Source: Prevotella sp. (lineage in GTDB: Bacteria > Bacteroidota > Bacteroidia > Bacteroidales > Bacteroidaceae). Taken from it: a DNA stretch of 64,000 nucleotides. A program made the position numbers and the translations under genes. Below the pieces are notes generated by a model, which was not told where the DNA came from, made no database searches, and was given only the letters and a program-made list of their open reading frames with translations. This document shows, piece by piece, positions 25,829 to 35,100 of the stretch (position 1 is the stretch's first letter; the number at the start of each line of letters is the position of its first letter). The stretch lies in assembly GCA_022641735.1 (NCBI GenBank), contig JALCDQ010000001.1, forward strand, positions 248,001-312,000, given 5' to 3'.

Positions 25829-25883
25829 TTTTTACCTTTTATATAATGTATAACGAAGAATAAGAATGATTATTTTAAACGTT

Positions 25884-25925
25884 TAGGGAAAATCCCCTTT
25901 AAAGTAGGGAAAATCCTTTTTAAAC
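25884..25925. repeat. Two-unit repeat, 21-base period
   Basis: TAGGGAAAATCC occurs twice, 21 bases apart, each followed by a T run and TTTAAA. It lies in the divergent promoter region between wzi and the Gly/Ser-rich protein gene. It may be a minimal relative of the 22-base arrays, or a pair of regulator sites. Confidence 0.5.
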
Positions 25926-25990
25926 CTGAAAAAATCTTTGTTTCTTTGCACCAGATAAAATAAAAAACAACGATTTTAATACATACAAAT

Positions 25991-27031
25991 ATGAAAAAGT
26001 TTATAATAGCCTTAACCGCACTGCTGACAATGACCCTGTCAGTGAGCGCAATGAGTTACGAGCAGGCACGCGAACAAGCTCTTTTCCTTACGGATAAGAT
26101 GGCTTATGAGCTGAATCTGACTGATGACCAATATGAGGCTGCTTATGAAATCAACCTCGATTACTTGATGGGCATCAACGATTACAACGATTTATATGGC
26201 AACTATTGGACACAACGCAACCTCGATTTGAGTTACATTTTGTTCGATTGGCAATATAATGCCTACTGTGCTGCCAACTACTTCTATCGCCCGCTTTATT
26301 GGGATGGAGGATACTGGCACTTCGGTATTTACGCGCGTTATCCACATCGCGACTACTTCTATTTCGGACGTCCTGACTTCATTTGGGGCTATCGTGGCGA
26401 CCATAGTTGGTATCACAATGGTGGACGCAGCTGGTATTGCGGACGCGACTTTGGTGGCTCTATGCGGAATGGAAACCGCGGAGGAGGCATGCGCGACGGG
26501 TTCAATCGTGGTGATTATGGGCAAGGTACACGCGTCTTTGGCGGCCGTAGCGGAGCGCAATCACGTTCTATGGATGGAGGTTACAACTCTAACAGGTCAT
26601 TTGGGGGACGCAGTTATGGCACTATGAGCCAAAGCAATACTCGCTCATTTGGTGGCCGCAGTTACGACAACAACGGCATGCGCAGTTCTACACGTACAAC
26701 TGTTGACCGTGGAAGTTTCGGCTCTTTCGGTGGACGCAGCAATTCCGGCAGCAACTATTCGCCAAGCAGAAGCACCGCTCCAACACGTTCTTTCACTCCT
26801 GACAACAGTTCCCGACAGTCTTCACCTTCACGCTCTTACAGTGCACCATCACGTAGTGGCAGCAGTTCATTCGGTGGAAGCTCATTCGGAGGCAGTTCCT
26901 TTGGCGGCACACGCTCAAGTGGTTCCTTCGGTGGTGGTAGTTCGAGCGGCTCCTTTGGAGGTGGACGCTCAGGCGGTTCAGCCGGTGGTGGCTTCTCTGG
27001 TGGCGGTCATTTCGGTGGTGGACACAGATAA
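25991..27031 (+). CDS. Exported Gly/Ser/Phe/Arg-rich low-complexity protein
   Basis: A 346-residue protein of unknown function. Residues 1-20 are a signal peptide (cleavage near VSA). Residues 20-75 are helical with DDQYEAAYEINLDYLMGIND. Residues 75-150 are very rich in Tyr, Trp and His. From about 155 to the end it consists of variants of SFGGRS and SFGGSS with almost no hydrophobic residues other than Phe. I know similar proteins in Bacteroidales only as conserved hypotheticals. The tail resembles disordered, phase-separating or adhesive sequences, but that is inference. Antisense and shifted-frame ORFs over this gene are artefacts of the biased composition. A promoter-like TTTCTTTGC precedes it. 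Confidence 0.75.
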   Translation: MKKFIIALTALLTMTLSVSAMSYEQAREQALFLTDKMAYELNLTDDQYEAAYEINLDYLMGINDYNDLYGNYWTQRNLDLSYILFDWQYNAYCAANYFYRPLYWDGGYWHFGIYARYPHRDYFYFGRPDFIWGYRGDHSWYHNGGRSWYCGRDFGGSMRNGNRGGGMRDGFNRGDYGQGTRVFGGRSGAQSRSMDGGYNSNRSFGGRSYGTMSQSNTRSFGGRSYDNNGMRSSTRTTVDRGSFGSFGGRSNSGSNYSPSRSTAPTRSFTPDNSSRQSSPSRSYSAPSRSGSSSFGGSSFGGSSFGGTRSSGSFGGGSSSGSFGGGRSGGSAGGGFSGGGHFGGGHR

Positions 27032-27144
27032 AAGATATGAATGGGTGTAAAATATAATTATCGAATCAATAGGTTTTTAAGGAAATAAAAAGTGTTTTTC
27101 TTTCAGAGATAACAGATTAGAGAGTTATTAATATAATAGTGGAA

Positions 27145-27178
27145 AGAGGGCTTCCGTGATGGAAGTTCTCTTTTTTTT
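27145..27178 (+). terminator. Terminator between convergent genes
   Basis: AGAGGGCTTCC, loop GTGAT and GGAAGTTCTCT form an 11-base stem with two G-U pairs, followed by eight T residues. It serves the plus-strand gene, about 110 bases downstream of its stop. Confidence 0.75.
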
Positions 27179-27684
27179 CATAATATCAGGATGCGCACTT
27201 CGGCATTGCTCATCCTCAAGATTTCATTCATCGGCTTGTTGAAATACACGCTTTGAATGGCCTTGTTGATGATGCCATGCCCTACCGCAAACACAGTTTG
27301 GTCGGGGAAAGTTACCTTCAACCATGTGATAAAGTTATGGGCACGCGATTTCATTTTCTCCAAAGACTCGACATTATCCGGCCATTCCCTGTCCTTCAAG
27401 TCAGGGATATATTGTCCCGTAAAGTCTCCCCAGTCCCTTTCCCGTAGCAAAGGAGTGGTCACAACGTCCTTTCCATGGGGCTTTGCGATAATCTTACAGG
27501 TGTCAAAAGAACGCTTCAAGTCACTAGAAACAAAGGCATCTATCTTCGCTCCGAGCATCTTATCCCTCAGTTCTTCAGCCTGTTTAATGCCCTTGGCATT
27601 GAGCTTTCCGGGGGTCTGACCTTGCATTATTTGATTGGCATTGTCTTCCGTTTCGCCGTGGCGAACAAGATATAGTGTTGTCAT
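27178..27684 (-). CDS. Histidine phosphatase family protein (phosphoglycerate mutase-like)
   Basis: A 168-residue branch-1 histidine phosphatase. The phospho-acceptor His9 lies in LVRHGETEDN. Other family residues are Arg and Glu in LLRERDWGDFTG (about 79-90) and the second His in AVGHGIINKA (about 138-147). Members include alpha-ribazole phosphatase CobC, phosphoglycerate mutases and nonspecific phosphatases; the sequence does not decide which. It is a single gene with a minus-strand promoter that overlaps the promoter region of the divergent DUF308 gene. Confidence 0.85.
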   Translation of the reverse strand: MTTLYLVRHGETEDNANQIMQGQTPGKLNAKGIKQAEELRDKMLGAKIDAFVSSDLKRSFDTCKIIAKPHGKDVVTTPLLRERDWGDFTGQYIPDLKDREWPDNVESLEKMKSRAHNFITWLKVTFPDQTVFAVGHGIINKAIQSVYFNKPMNEILRMSNAEVRILIL

Positions 27685-27705
27685 AAGTTATTTCTTTTTT
27701 GCGCA

Positions 27706-27713
27706 CAAAAGTA
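27706..27713 (-). promoter_or_regulatory. -7 element, histidine phosphatase gene
   Basis: TACTTTTG on the minus strand, 22 bases before the ATG. Confidence 0.55.
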
Positions 27714-27745
27714 CAAAAAATATTGCATTTATGAAGGATTGTTTG

Positions 27746-27753
27746 TATTTTTG
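27746..27753 (+). promoter_or_regulatory. -7 element, DUF308 gene
   Basis: TATTTTTG on the plus strand with a TTG about 20 bases upstream. Start of transcription falls about 15 bases before the ATG at 27774. Confidence 0.6.
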
Positions 27754-27773
27754 CACGATAAAACAGAAAAAAC

Positions 27774-28460
27774 ATGAAAGTTTTACAGAGTTCCATCTTT
27801 CGCGCTTTATGCGCAATCATTGTAGGCGCGCTGCTCATTGAGTATCGCGAAGACACTGTGACATGGCTGGCCATTGCCATAGGTGCCCTGTTTTTCATCT
27901 CGGGAGTTATCTCTATAGTCATCTATTACAGTGCCCGCAAGCATAAAAGTGACGTTGAAGTCCATGATGCCGAGGGCAATCTGATTACCGAAGAGAGTCC
28001 AGCCTTCCCTATCGTAGGGCTTGGAAGCCTGATTCTCGGTGTCATTCTGGCCTTCATGCCGGCAACGTTCATCGTGGGCATGATGTATATCTTGGCGGCT
28101 ATCCTTGTGCTTGGTGCCATCAGTCAATACGTTAACCTCGCCCTTGCGCGCAAGTTCTGCCATGTCGGATGGTTCTTCTGGCTTGCTCCGACAGTGATTT
28201 TGTTGGCAGCCATCTTCATCATGGTAAAGCCTATGCAAGCACTCTCCGACTCTCTTTTCTTCATCGGATGGTGTATGCTTGTTTATGGTGTGGTGGAATG
28301 CATGAATGCTTTGAAGATACACAACGAGCGCAAAAGGTATGAGAAAGCTCAAGCTGCAATGCAGGCAGAACAACAGAAACAAGTCGACGCAACGGCTGCT
28401 GAGAGCGAGAGCGTAAAGAAAGACGAGACAGAAACTGACGATACTTATTATTCAGAATAA
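27774..28460 (+). CDS. DUF308 (HdeD-like) membrane protein
   Basis: A 228-residue inner-membrane protein with about six hydrophobic segments (about residues 8-24, 30-52, 80-96, 101-120, 135-152 and 160-177). The glycine-rich pairs such as GALFFISGVISIVIYY and LIVGWCMLVYGV-like repeats are typical of the HdeD/DUF308 family. The C-terminal 45 residues are charged and probably cytoplasmic, with Gln/Glu/Lys runs. HdeD of E. coli contributes to acid resistance, but most relatives have no assigned role. A single gene with its own promoter, convergent with the sensor kinase gene. Confidence 0.8.
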   Translation: MKVLQSSIFRALCAIIVGALLIEYREDTVTWLAIAIGALFFISGVISIVIYYSARKHKSDVEVHDAEGNLITEESPAFPIVGLGSLILGVILAFMPATFIVGMMYILAAILVLGAISQYVNLALARKFCHVGWFFWLAPTVILLAAIFIMVKPMQALSDSLFFIGWCMLVYGVVECMNALKIHNERKRYEKAQAAMQAEQQKQVDATAAESESVKKDETETDDTYYSE

Positions 28461-28570
28461 GTCATCAAGCTCCTTGAAGTCACCTTTCCCTTTCTGAAAG
28501 GCCTTTCTGCAAAGGCTGAAAGGTTGCTGAATCCACGATATTCAGCTGCTTTTGTGATGCTAAAAGATTT

Positions 28571-28688
28571 GTCCCCACGATTTAAAAAGTTATGGGGACA
28601 TTTTGTCCGGACCGTTCGGACAAACTGTCCGGATGATTGGGACAAACTGTCCGAACGGCTCGGACAAACCTGAAAAGCCATCTTTTAC
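28571..28688 (+). repeat. 118-base palindromic repeat, copy 1 (array 3)
   Basis: A GTCCCCA/TGGGGAC hairpin is followed by three tandem 22-base units beginning TGTCC and ending GGACAAAC, with GTCC at 28605, 28627 and 28649, and then a tail ending CTTTTAC. Units one and three are also inverted copies of each other, so the whole can fold into one long hairpin. A nearly identical copy in the same orientation is at 36598-36716. It lies 39 bases beyond the stop of the sensor kinase gene. Confidence 0.9.
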
Positions 28689-28726
28689 GATTCCGATTAT
28701 CAACGGCTCTTATCCTAAAGACCGTC

Positions 28727-29914
28727 CTAAGCCTTATAATTCTTGAAGATTACGTTCATCGTAGTGCCTTTTCCTTCCTGTGAAAAGACACGAATGGAGG
28801 CGCCAAACCTTTCTAATATCGACTTAGCAAGCGCCAATCCTATCCCATTCCCCTTAATCTTTCCCGTGTTCTCCGCACGATAGAAAGGCTCGAAAATATG
28901 GGCAATATCCGATTTGGGAATGCCTATTCCCTTATCTTCTATTTGCAGAAGACCATGATTGATGTTGATGACGACAGGGCTGTCAGAGTATTTACGGGCA
29001 TTGCTCACAAGGTTTTTGATAGCAATATGCAAGAGTCCCTCATCGGCAGAAACACTGAAATCATTGACGACATTTATCACCAAATCCCCTTCCGACAAGC
29101 GATGGATGAATTCAGAAAGGCAAATCTCGTCCAAATTATCCTTTTGCAACTTGCCTGAACGTGTATGAGAGAATTGCAACAACTCGCGCATGACATGGAT
29201 AATGCGGTTGGTTTCACCAGAAATGCGTTGCAGTGAGTTCTTGTATTCCTCATTGCTACGGTCGCGCATCAATGCCACTTCGCACTCTCCTTGTATGGCT
29301 GTAAGGGGATTATTGATTTCATGCGAGGCATTATTGACAAACATCTTTTCGGTCTGATAATCCTTATCAATGCGGTCAAGCATACGCATGGCATAAAGGC
29401 GACTGATGAGATAGAGGATGGAAGCCGACAGCAAGACCAAGATAAAGATAGCCCATCCGAGCACGCTTCCTATCTCTTTAACGTAAGGATTACAACTAAG
29501 TACGACGACGGCAAACGTTCCCGTATTGTCATAATAAATGAAAGAAGAGCCGACCTCCTTGCCTTTTTCGAAATCAACGGTATTACCACTGAACAGACTC
29601 TTTATCTGTTTAGCATTCAGATAGATAGACAACTGTTTCTCGGCAGCCTTTTTGTCGGCTAAATTGATAAACAATTCATTCGAGGTAGGGATAGAGTTTT
29701 TGCGGCGCAAAACCACATCCTGATAGGTCTCAGAATCCACTTCATCCACCGAGAACTTTGCTTCCGCCACCGCATGAGCCTTTTCTTCCAAATACTTAAA
29801 ATACAGATTTTGCGTGTAACCCGAAGAGAAGAAATAGAAAACGACCGCTGCTATCAGTATCAGCCCTATCGTAATCAATGAATAAATGATGGATATTTTC
29901 CTGCTTGCCTTCAT
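28727..29914 (-). CDS. Sensor histidine kinase
   Basis: A 395-residue membrane sensor kinase. Two membrane segments (about residues 8-30 and 148-170) enclose a periplasmic sensor of about 115 residues; I see no clear HAMP domain. The H box is NNASHEINNPLTAIQGE, the N box IAIKNLVSNARKYSD, and the G boxes IEDKGIGIPKSD and GNGIGLALAKSIL. It autophosphorylates on the His of the H box and passes phosphate to the regulator encoded 12 bases upstream. It is the last gene of the region that encodes an RND efflux pump, suggesting that it senses a pump substrate or envelope stress. The signal is unknown. Confidence 0.9.
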   Translation of the reverse strand: MKASRKISIIYSLITIGLILIAAVVFYFFSSGYTQNLYFKYLEEKAHAVAEAKFSVDEVDSETYQDVVLRRKNSIPTSNELFINLADKKAAEKQLSIYLNAKQIKSLFSGNTVDFEKGKEVGSSFIYYDNTGTFAVVVLSCNPYVKEIGSVLGWAIFILVLLSASILYLISRLYAMRMLDRIDKDYQTEKMFVNNASHEINNPLTAIQGECEVALMRDRSNEEYKNSLQRISGETNRIIHVMRELLQFSHTRSGKLQKDNLDEICLSEFIHRLSEGDLVINVVNDFSVSADEGLLHIAIKNLVSNARKYSDSPVVININHGLLQIEDKGIGIPKSDIAHIFEPFYRAENTGKIKGNGIGLALAKSILERFGASIRVFSQEGKGTTMNVIFKNYKA

Positions 29915-29926
29915 CTTTCTTGAGCG

Positions 29927-30619
29927 TTATTCTTCTTCAGGGCGCAAGCAATAGCCCGTCCCTACAACCGTATGAATGAGTTTTTGCTTGAAATCATCAT
30001 CTATCTTGCTGCGAAGATACCGTACATAGACGTCCACGATATTAGTGTTGGTGTCGAAATCCTTGTTCCATACGTCCTTCAAAAGTTGACGACGGGAAAG
30101 TATCTCACCATGATGCTCCATCATATATTCCAATAACCGGTATTCCTTAATGCTCAAATCAACCTCATAATCACCACGGATAGCCTTATGGGAAGACGAA
30201 TCCAAATGCAAATCCCCACAAGCAAGTGTGCGGTTAGACTTCGTTGCATCCGAGCGTCGGAGCATCGCCTGAATGCGCGCAAGGAGTTCCATGAATCGGA
30301 AAGGCTTCACGATATAGTCATCAGCCCCTACATGCAAGCCCATCACAATATCATCGGTAGTATCCAAAGCCGTCAACATCAGTACCGGTATCTCATAGCC
30401 GAAGTGCTCGCGAATCTTCTCACATACCTCAAGACCCGTCATTCCCGGCATGCGGATATCAAGCATCACGAGGTCAAAATGTTCTCCGCCTTCAAGCATT
30501 TTCCATGCATCGAGCCCATTATTGACCACTGTGACATCGTATTTGAAATCAGAAAGTCCACGACTAACGAAGTCGGAGATGTTCTCTTCATCCTCTGCCA
30601 TCAAGATTCTTTTATTCAT
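29927..30619 (-). CDS. OmpR-family response regulator
   Basis: A 230-residue regulator with receiver domain (about 4-118; acidic pocket E9-D10, phospho-acceptor D54 in MLDIRMPG, Lys in VKPF) and a C-terminal winged helix of the OmpR/PhoB type (about 132-226; ending VVGTGYCLRPEE). It should bind promoter DNA after phosphorylation by the kinase encoded just downstream. A good promoter between it and the outer-membrane channel gene suggests that the two-component pair can be made separately from the pump. The probable target is the pump operon itself, by analogy with other linked systems. Confidence 0.92.
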   Translation of the reverse strand: MNKRILMAEDEENISDFVSRGLSDFKYDVTVVNNGLDAWKMLEGGEHFDLVMLDIRMPGMTGLEVCEKIREHFGYEIPVLMLTALDTTDDIVMGLHVGADDYIVKPFRFMELLARIQAMLRRSDATKSNRTLACGDLHLDSSSHKAIRGDYEVDLSIKEYRLLEYMMEHHGEILSRRQLLKDVWNKDFDTNTNIVDVYVRYLRSKIDDDFKQKLIHTVVGTGYCLRPEEE

Positions 30620-30653
30620 ATAGCCTCATCTATGTTCATTGTCTTCGCTTTGG

Positions 30654-30686
30654 GCAAAGATAAACAATTTGCCTTTATCTTCAAAA
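30654..30686 (-). promoter_or_regulatory. Internal promoter of the two-component genes
   Basis: TTTTG (-33, about 30682-30686) and TATCTTTGC (-7, 30654-30662) on the minus strand lie about 20 bases apart in the 71-base gap after the channel gene. Confidence 0.65.
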
Positions 30687-30690
30687 CAAA

Positions 30691-32154
30691 TTATTGGTTA
30701 TTTTGCGTTGAGAAGGAAGAATCCTGTCCTCCACCCAAACTGCGATAAACATCCACCATGCTGGAGAGCTGCTGCTCTTTGGCTTCCAACAGTTCCATCT
30801 TGGCATCCAAAGCGTCACGCTCATCCATCAGAACGTCGAGATACGTGCAACGGCTATTCATATACAGTTGTCGGGCGATACCTATCGAATGGTCAAGTTT
30901 ATTGGACTCCTCTTCTTTCAGCTGGTAATATTGGTCAAGATTCTTAATCTTTGACATCAAAGTACACACCTCGGAATAAGCCGTAAGCAGCGTTTTATCA
31001 TATTCATAAAGAGCCTCAACCTGTTGAGCATCAGCCGTTTGGAAGTTGGCTTGAATGGCTTTCTTGTTGATTAAAGGACCTGCAAGCCCCCCAAGAACGC
31101 TGAAAGCCAATGACTTTGGCAATCGGGTGAGATATGCGGGATTGAAGGCATCCAAGCCAAGCGATGCTGAGATATTGAGCGAAGGCAAGAATTCCTTGCG
31201 TGCGGCATCAACATTCCATTTCGCAGCAGCCAATTCATGCTCAGCCTGACGAATGTCCGCACGATTGGTAAGCAGTTCTGATGGGATGCCGGTCATGACC
31301 TTTTGGAGATTTGTAGATAAGAACGACGACTTGTCACGTTGAATATTTGCAGGATAACGGCCCAGCAACAAGTTAAGATTATTCTCTGTTTCAGTCATCT
31401 CCTGCCGCAAAGTGTATTCCTCAGAACGGGCTTTAGCCAGTTCCGCCTCAAACTTCTCTACGGCTAATTCCGTGTCGGTATCCGCACTTTTCTGTATCTT
31501 GGCTATCTCCACAGCCTTCTTCTGCAAGTCAATATACTGATGTATCAAGTCCAATTTGTTGTCGAGAGCCAGCAGATGATAATAGTTTTCAGCCACTTGT
31601 GCAATGAGAGAAGACAACACGGCATTGCGTCCTTCAACTGTGGCAAGGTAATGTTCCACTGCTGCCCGTTTGCTTGAGCTCAACTTATGCCATAAGTCTA
31701 CCTCCCAATCTGCATTCGCGCCAAGCTGATAATCCATCAACGGGTCGGGCATTTCCTTACCCGGCTTTATCTCAGTGGTGGCATTTCCAGCTCCTTCACT
31801 GGTGTAACGGCCTGCCTTTGAAACACCTACACTGCCTCCGGCAGAGACTGAAGGCATCATCAATCCCTCTTGATAAAGCACGTTGCTCTTTGCCATTGCT
31901 ATCTGCTGAAGCGTTATCCGAAGGTCCTGATTGTTAGCCAATGCGGTATCAATAAGTGCCGCAAGAGCGGGGTCCGTAAAGAACTGCTTCCATGGAGTGA
32001 CGGTTGCATGCCCGCCAACAACACTATCTTGCTGAAACTGCGATGGCATCTGCATTTTCACACGGTCAGTCATTTGGGTCATCTGAGGCGTTTTGCAACT
32101 TGCCAAAACGAACACCGAGACACCTATTATATATGGTATATATCTACTTTTCAT
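30691..32154 (-). CDS. TolC/OprM-family outer membrane channel of the RND pump
   Basis: A 487-residue outer-membrane factor of the NodT/OprM lipoprotein type. It has lipobox VLASC at about residue 19. Two repeats of the outer membrane efflux protein domain are visible, with long coiled regions at about 180-270 and 380-470. Landmarks are LPSLNISASLGLDAF, SELLTNRADIRQAEHELAAAKW and LLTAYSEVCTLMSKI. It completes a tripartite pump with the adaptor and permease encoded upstream. Its ATG lies inside the 3' end of the permease gene (11-base overlap). Complete by length. Confidence 0.9.
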   Translation of the reverse strand: MKSRYIPYIIGVSVFVLASCKTPQMTQMTDRVKMQMPSQFQQDSVVGGHATVTPWKQFFTDPALAALIDTALANNQDLRITLQQIAMAKSNVLYQEGLMMPSVSAGGSVGVSKAGRYTSEGAGNATTEIKPGKEMPDPLMDYQLGANADWEVDLWHKLSSSKRAAVEHYLATVEGRNAVLSSLIAQVAENYYHLLALDNKLDLIHQYIDLQKKAVEIAKIQKSADTDTELAVEKFEAELAKARSEEYTLRQEMTETENNLNLLLGRYPANIQRDKSSFLSTNLQKVMTGIPSELLTNRADIRQAEHELAAAKWNVDAARKEFLPSLNISASLGLDAFNPAYLTRLPKSLAFSVLGGLAGPLINKKAIQANFQTADAQQVEALYEYDKTLLTAYSEVCTLMSKIKNLDQYYQLKEEESNKLDHSIGIARQLYMNSRCTYLDVLMDERDALDAKMELLEAKEQQLSSMVDVYRSLGGGQDSSFSTQNNQ

Positions 32155-35100
32155 CTTTCTTATACTTTAAATCCTTCTTTTCTGTCAGTGGCTTATCTCG
32201 TTGATACTTGACCATTTTCACTTTCTCAGCCATCGTTCCGAAGATATAATAGAGGCCAGGAATCAGTATCAAGCCGAAGAAAGTGCCGAACAACATACCT
32301 CCCACAGCGGCATTTCCGATGGTACGATTGCCAATGGCACCGGCTCCAGTGGCTACCACCAGTGGCAGAAGTCCTGCTATAAAGGCGAATGATGTCATCA
32401 AGATTGGACGGAATCGGGCTATTGCGCCCTCTATTGCCGCTTGCCGGATATTCATCCCTAAGTTCCTGCGCTGCACCGAATATTCCACCATCAACACGGC
32501 ATTCTTACCCAACAGACCTATCAACATGACCATTGCCACCTGCGCGTAAATATTGTTCTCCAATCCCATCAACTTCAAGAAGATGAACGCACCACAAATA
32601 CCTGCCGGCAAATAGGTGATTATCGGCAAAGGCAAAAGGAAATTCTCATACTGCGCAGAAAGGATAAGATAGACGAAAATCAAGCAAACAAGGAATATCA
32701 AAATTGCCTGATTACCCTGATCGACCTCATCTTTCGAGATGCCTGCCCAATCATATCCGAATCCATGTGGCAAGTTTTTCTCGGCCACTTGTTCAATGGC
32801 TTTGATGGCTTGACCACTACTATATCCTGGAGCTGGTGATCCTGTCACCTCTGCAGAATTATAAAGATTATGGCGAGTAATCTCACTCATGCCATAAACC
32901 TTTTGCAGTTGCATGAAATCGGAATAAGGCACCATATCCCCTTTATCATTCTTTACGGTCAGTCCCAACAGACTTTCAGGGAATGCACGATATTGCGGAC
33001 TTGCCTGTACGATGACCTTATAGGGCTTACCGAAACGGATAAAGCCTGTCTCATAATCAGAACCTATCATCGTCGAAAGGTTATCCATGGCCGAACCAAT
33101 GGTCACGCCCTTCTGTTCCGCTATGTCATTATTCAAGCGCAACATATATTGCGGGTAGCTTGCAGAATAGAATGTGAAGGCAGAACCTATTTCCGGACAT
33201 TTATTCAAAGCCTTGACAAAGTCCTTGCTCACTTTCTCCATCTGGTGATAATCATTGTTTCCGGTCTTATCAAGCAAGCGGAGTTCGAATCCTGAAGCAG
33301 CTCCATAACCTGGTATCGAAGGCGGTTGAAAGAATTCAATGTCGGCATCGGCTATCGTCTGACACTTCTTTTCCAAGTCGTCAATCATCTCTTTAGCAGA
33401 GTGTTTACGATCTTTCCATGGCTTCAAGTTAATCAGACATGAGCCCGAATTGGCACTTGTTCCTTCGGAAAGAATCTCATAACCGGCAAGAGAAGACACG
33501 CTCTCTACCCCATCCTCTTTCTCAGCGATATTAAGTAACTCATGTGCCACCTTATTCGTACGCTCTATCGTGGAGCCCGGAGGCGTCTCAATGACTGCGT
33601 ATATCATGCCTTGGTCTTCCTCTGGAATAAAACCTGAAGGGACTGTATTATTGACAAAGAAGGCTATCGCACAGAGAATAAGAAGCAAAGGCAATGTGAC
33701 AAGTTTGCTGGAAACCGTACGTTCCAACACCTTGCGATAACCTCCGATACTCTTATTAAAACCTGAATTGAACTTATCAAGCAACCTATGAAGCCATGAT
33801 TTCTTCACGTGGTTCTCTTGCTCCTTGGTCAATATCAAGGCACACAGTGCCGGAGTGAGCGTCAGAGCCACAAAACCGGAAAGGATAATACTCGATGCCA
33901 TGGTAATGGAGAACTGCCGATAGAACATTCCTTCAGGTCCTCCCATGAACGCGACAGGGATAAATACAGCCGCCATGACAAGTGTGATGGCGACAATAGC
34001 ACCGCTGATTTCCTTCATGGCAGCCTGCGTAGCCTCTAGTGGCGGTAAGTGTTCATCGGTCATCTTCACATTCACAGCCTCGATTACAACGATTGCGTTA
34101 TCTACAACAATACCGATAGCCATGACAAGGGCAAAGAGAGAAATCATGTTAAGGGTGATTCCAAACGCCAGCATCACTGCCAAACTGCCGATTAGCGATA
34201 CAGGGACAGCCAGGCAGGGAATGATGGATGAGCGCCAATCTCCTAAGAAGATGAACACGACAATGCCCACGAGGAAGAAAGCCTCAATAAGTGTATGAAC
34301 GACTTTATTTATGGATGCATCAAGAAAACGGCTGATATCATAACTCACTTCATAGTGCATTCCTTTCGGCATATCTTTCTGAAGCTGGGTCATCGTTTTC
34401 TTCACGTTTTGTATAACATCACGGGCATTGGAACCATAAGCCTGTTTCAGCGTGATAGCGGCTGATGGATGGCCATTCAAAGTGGAATAAATATCATACA
34501 TCTCACTGCCGAAATCAATGTCGGCAACGTCTTTCAAACGGACAAACTGCCCGTTTACATTAGACTTTAAGATAATATTGCCATATTCCTCAGGGGTTGT
34601 ATAGCGGCCAGGATACTTCAATACATACTCAAAACTTTCAGGACGCTTGCCTGAACTCTCACCTAATTTACCCGGAGAAGCTTCTATGCTCTGCTCTTCC
34701 AACGCCTGATTGACATCTTCAGCTGAAAGATTATAAGCAGTAAGTTTATCCGGTTTGAGCCATACACGCATGGCATAGTTACGCGTACCCAGAATATCCA
34801 AGTCGCCCACGCCATCTACACGCTGCAATTCCGGTGATATATTGATATCCGCATAGTTGAATAAGAACTTCTGATCGGCTTTCGGATCATCGCTGTAAAG
34901 GTTTATATACATGAGGATATTCGGCTCTTCACGCGATATCTTCACACCCTCACGCACCACTGCAGCCGGCAATTTGTTGGTGGCTGCTGACACTCTGTTC
35001 TGCACATTGATAGCATCCACATTAGGGTCAGTTCCCAATTTGAACACCACATTGATTTCTCCTTCACCGTCATTACCGGCATCCGACTCGATATACTTCA

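Noticed and set aside
26192..27050. Several long frames over the Gly/Ser-rich protein gene
   Set aside because: They are caused by the biased composition of the real gene, which has a signal peptide and promoter; the alternatives are Ala/Val/Thr-biased without features.
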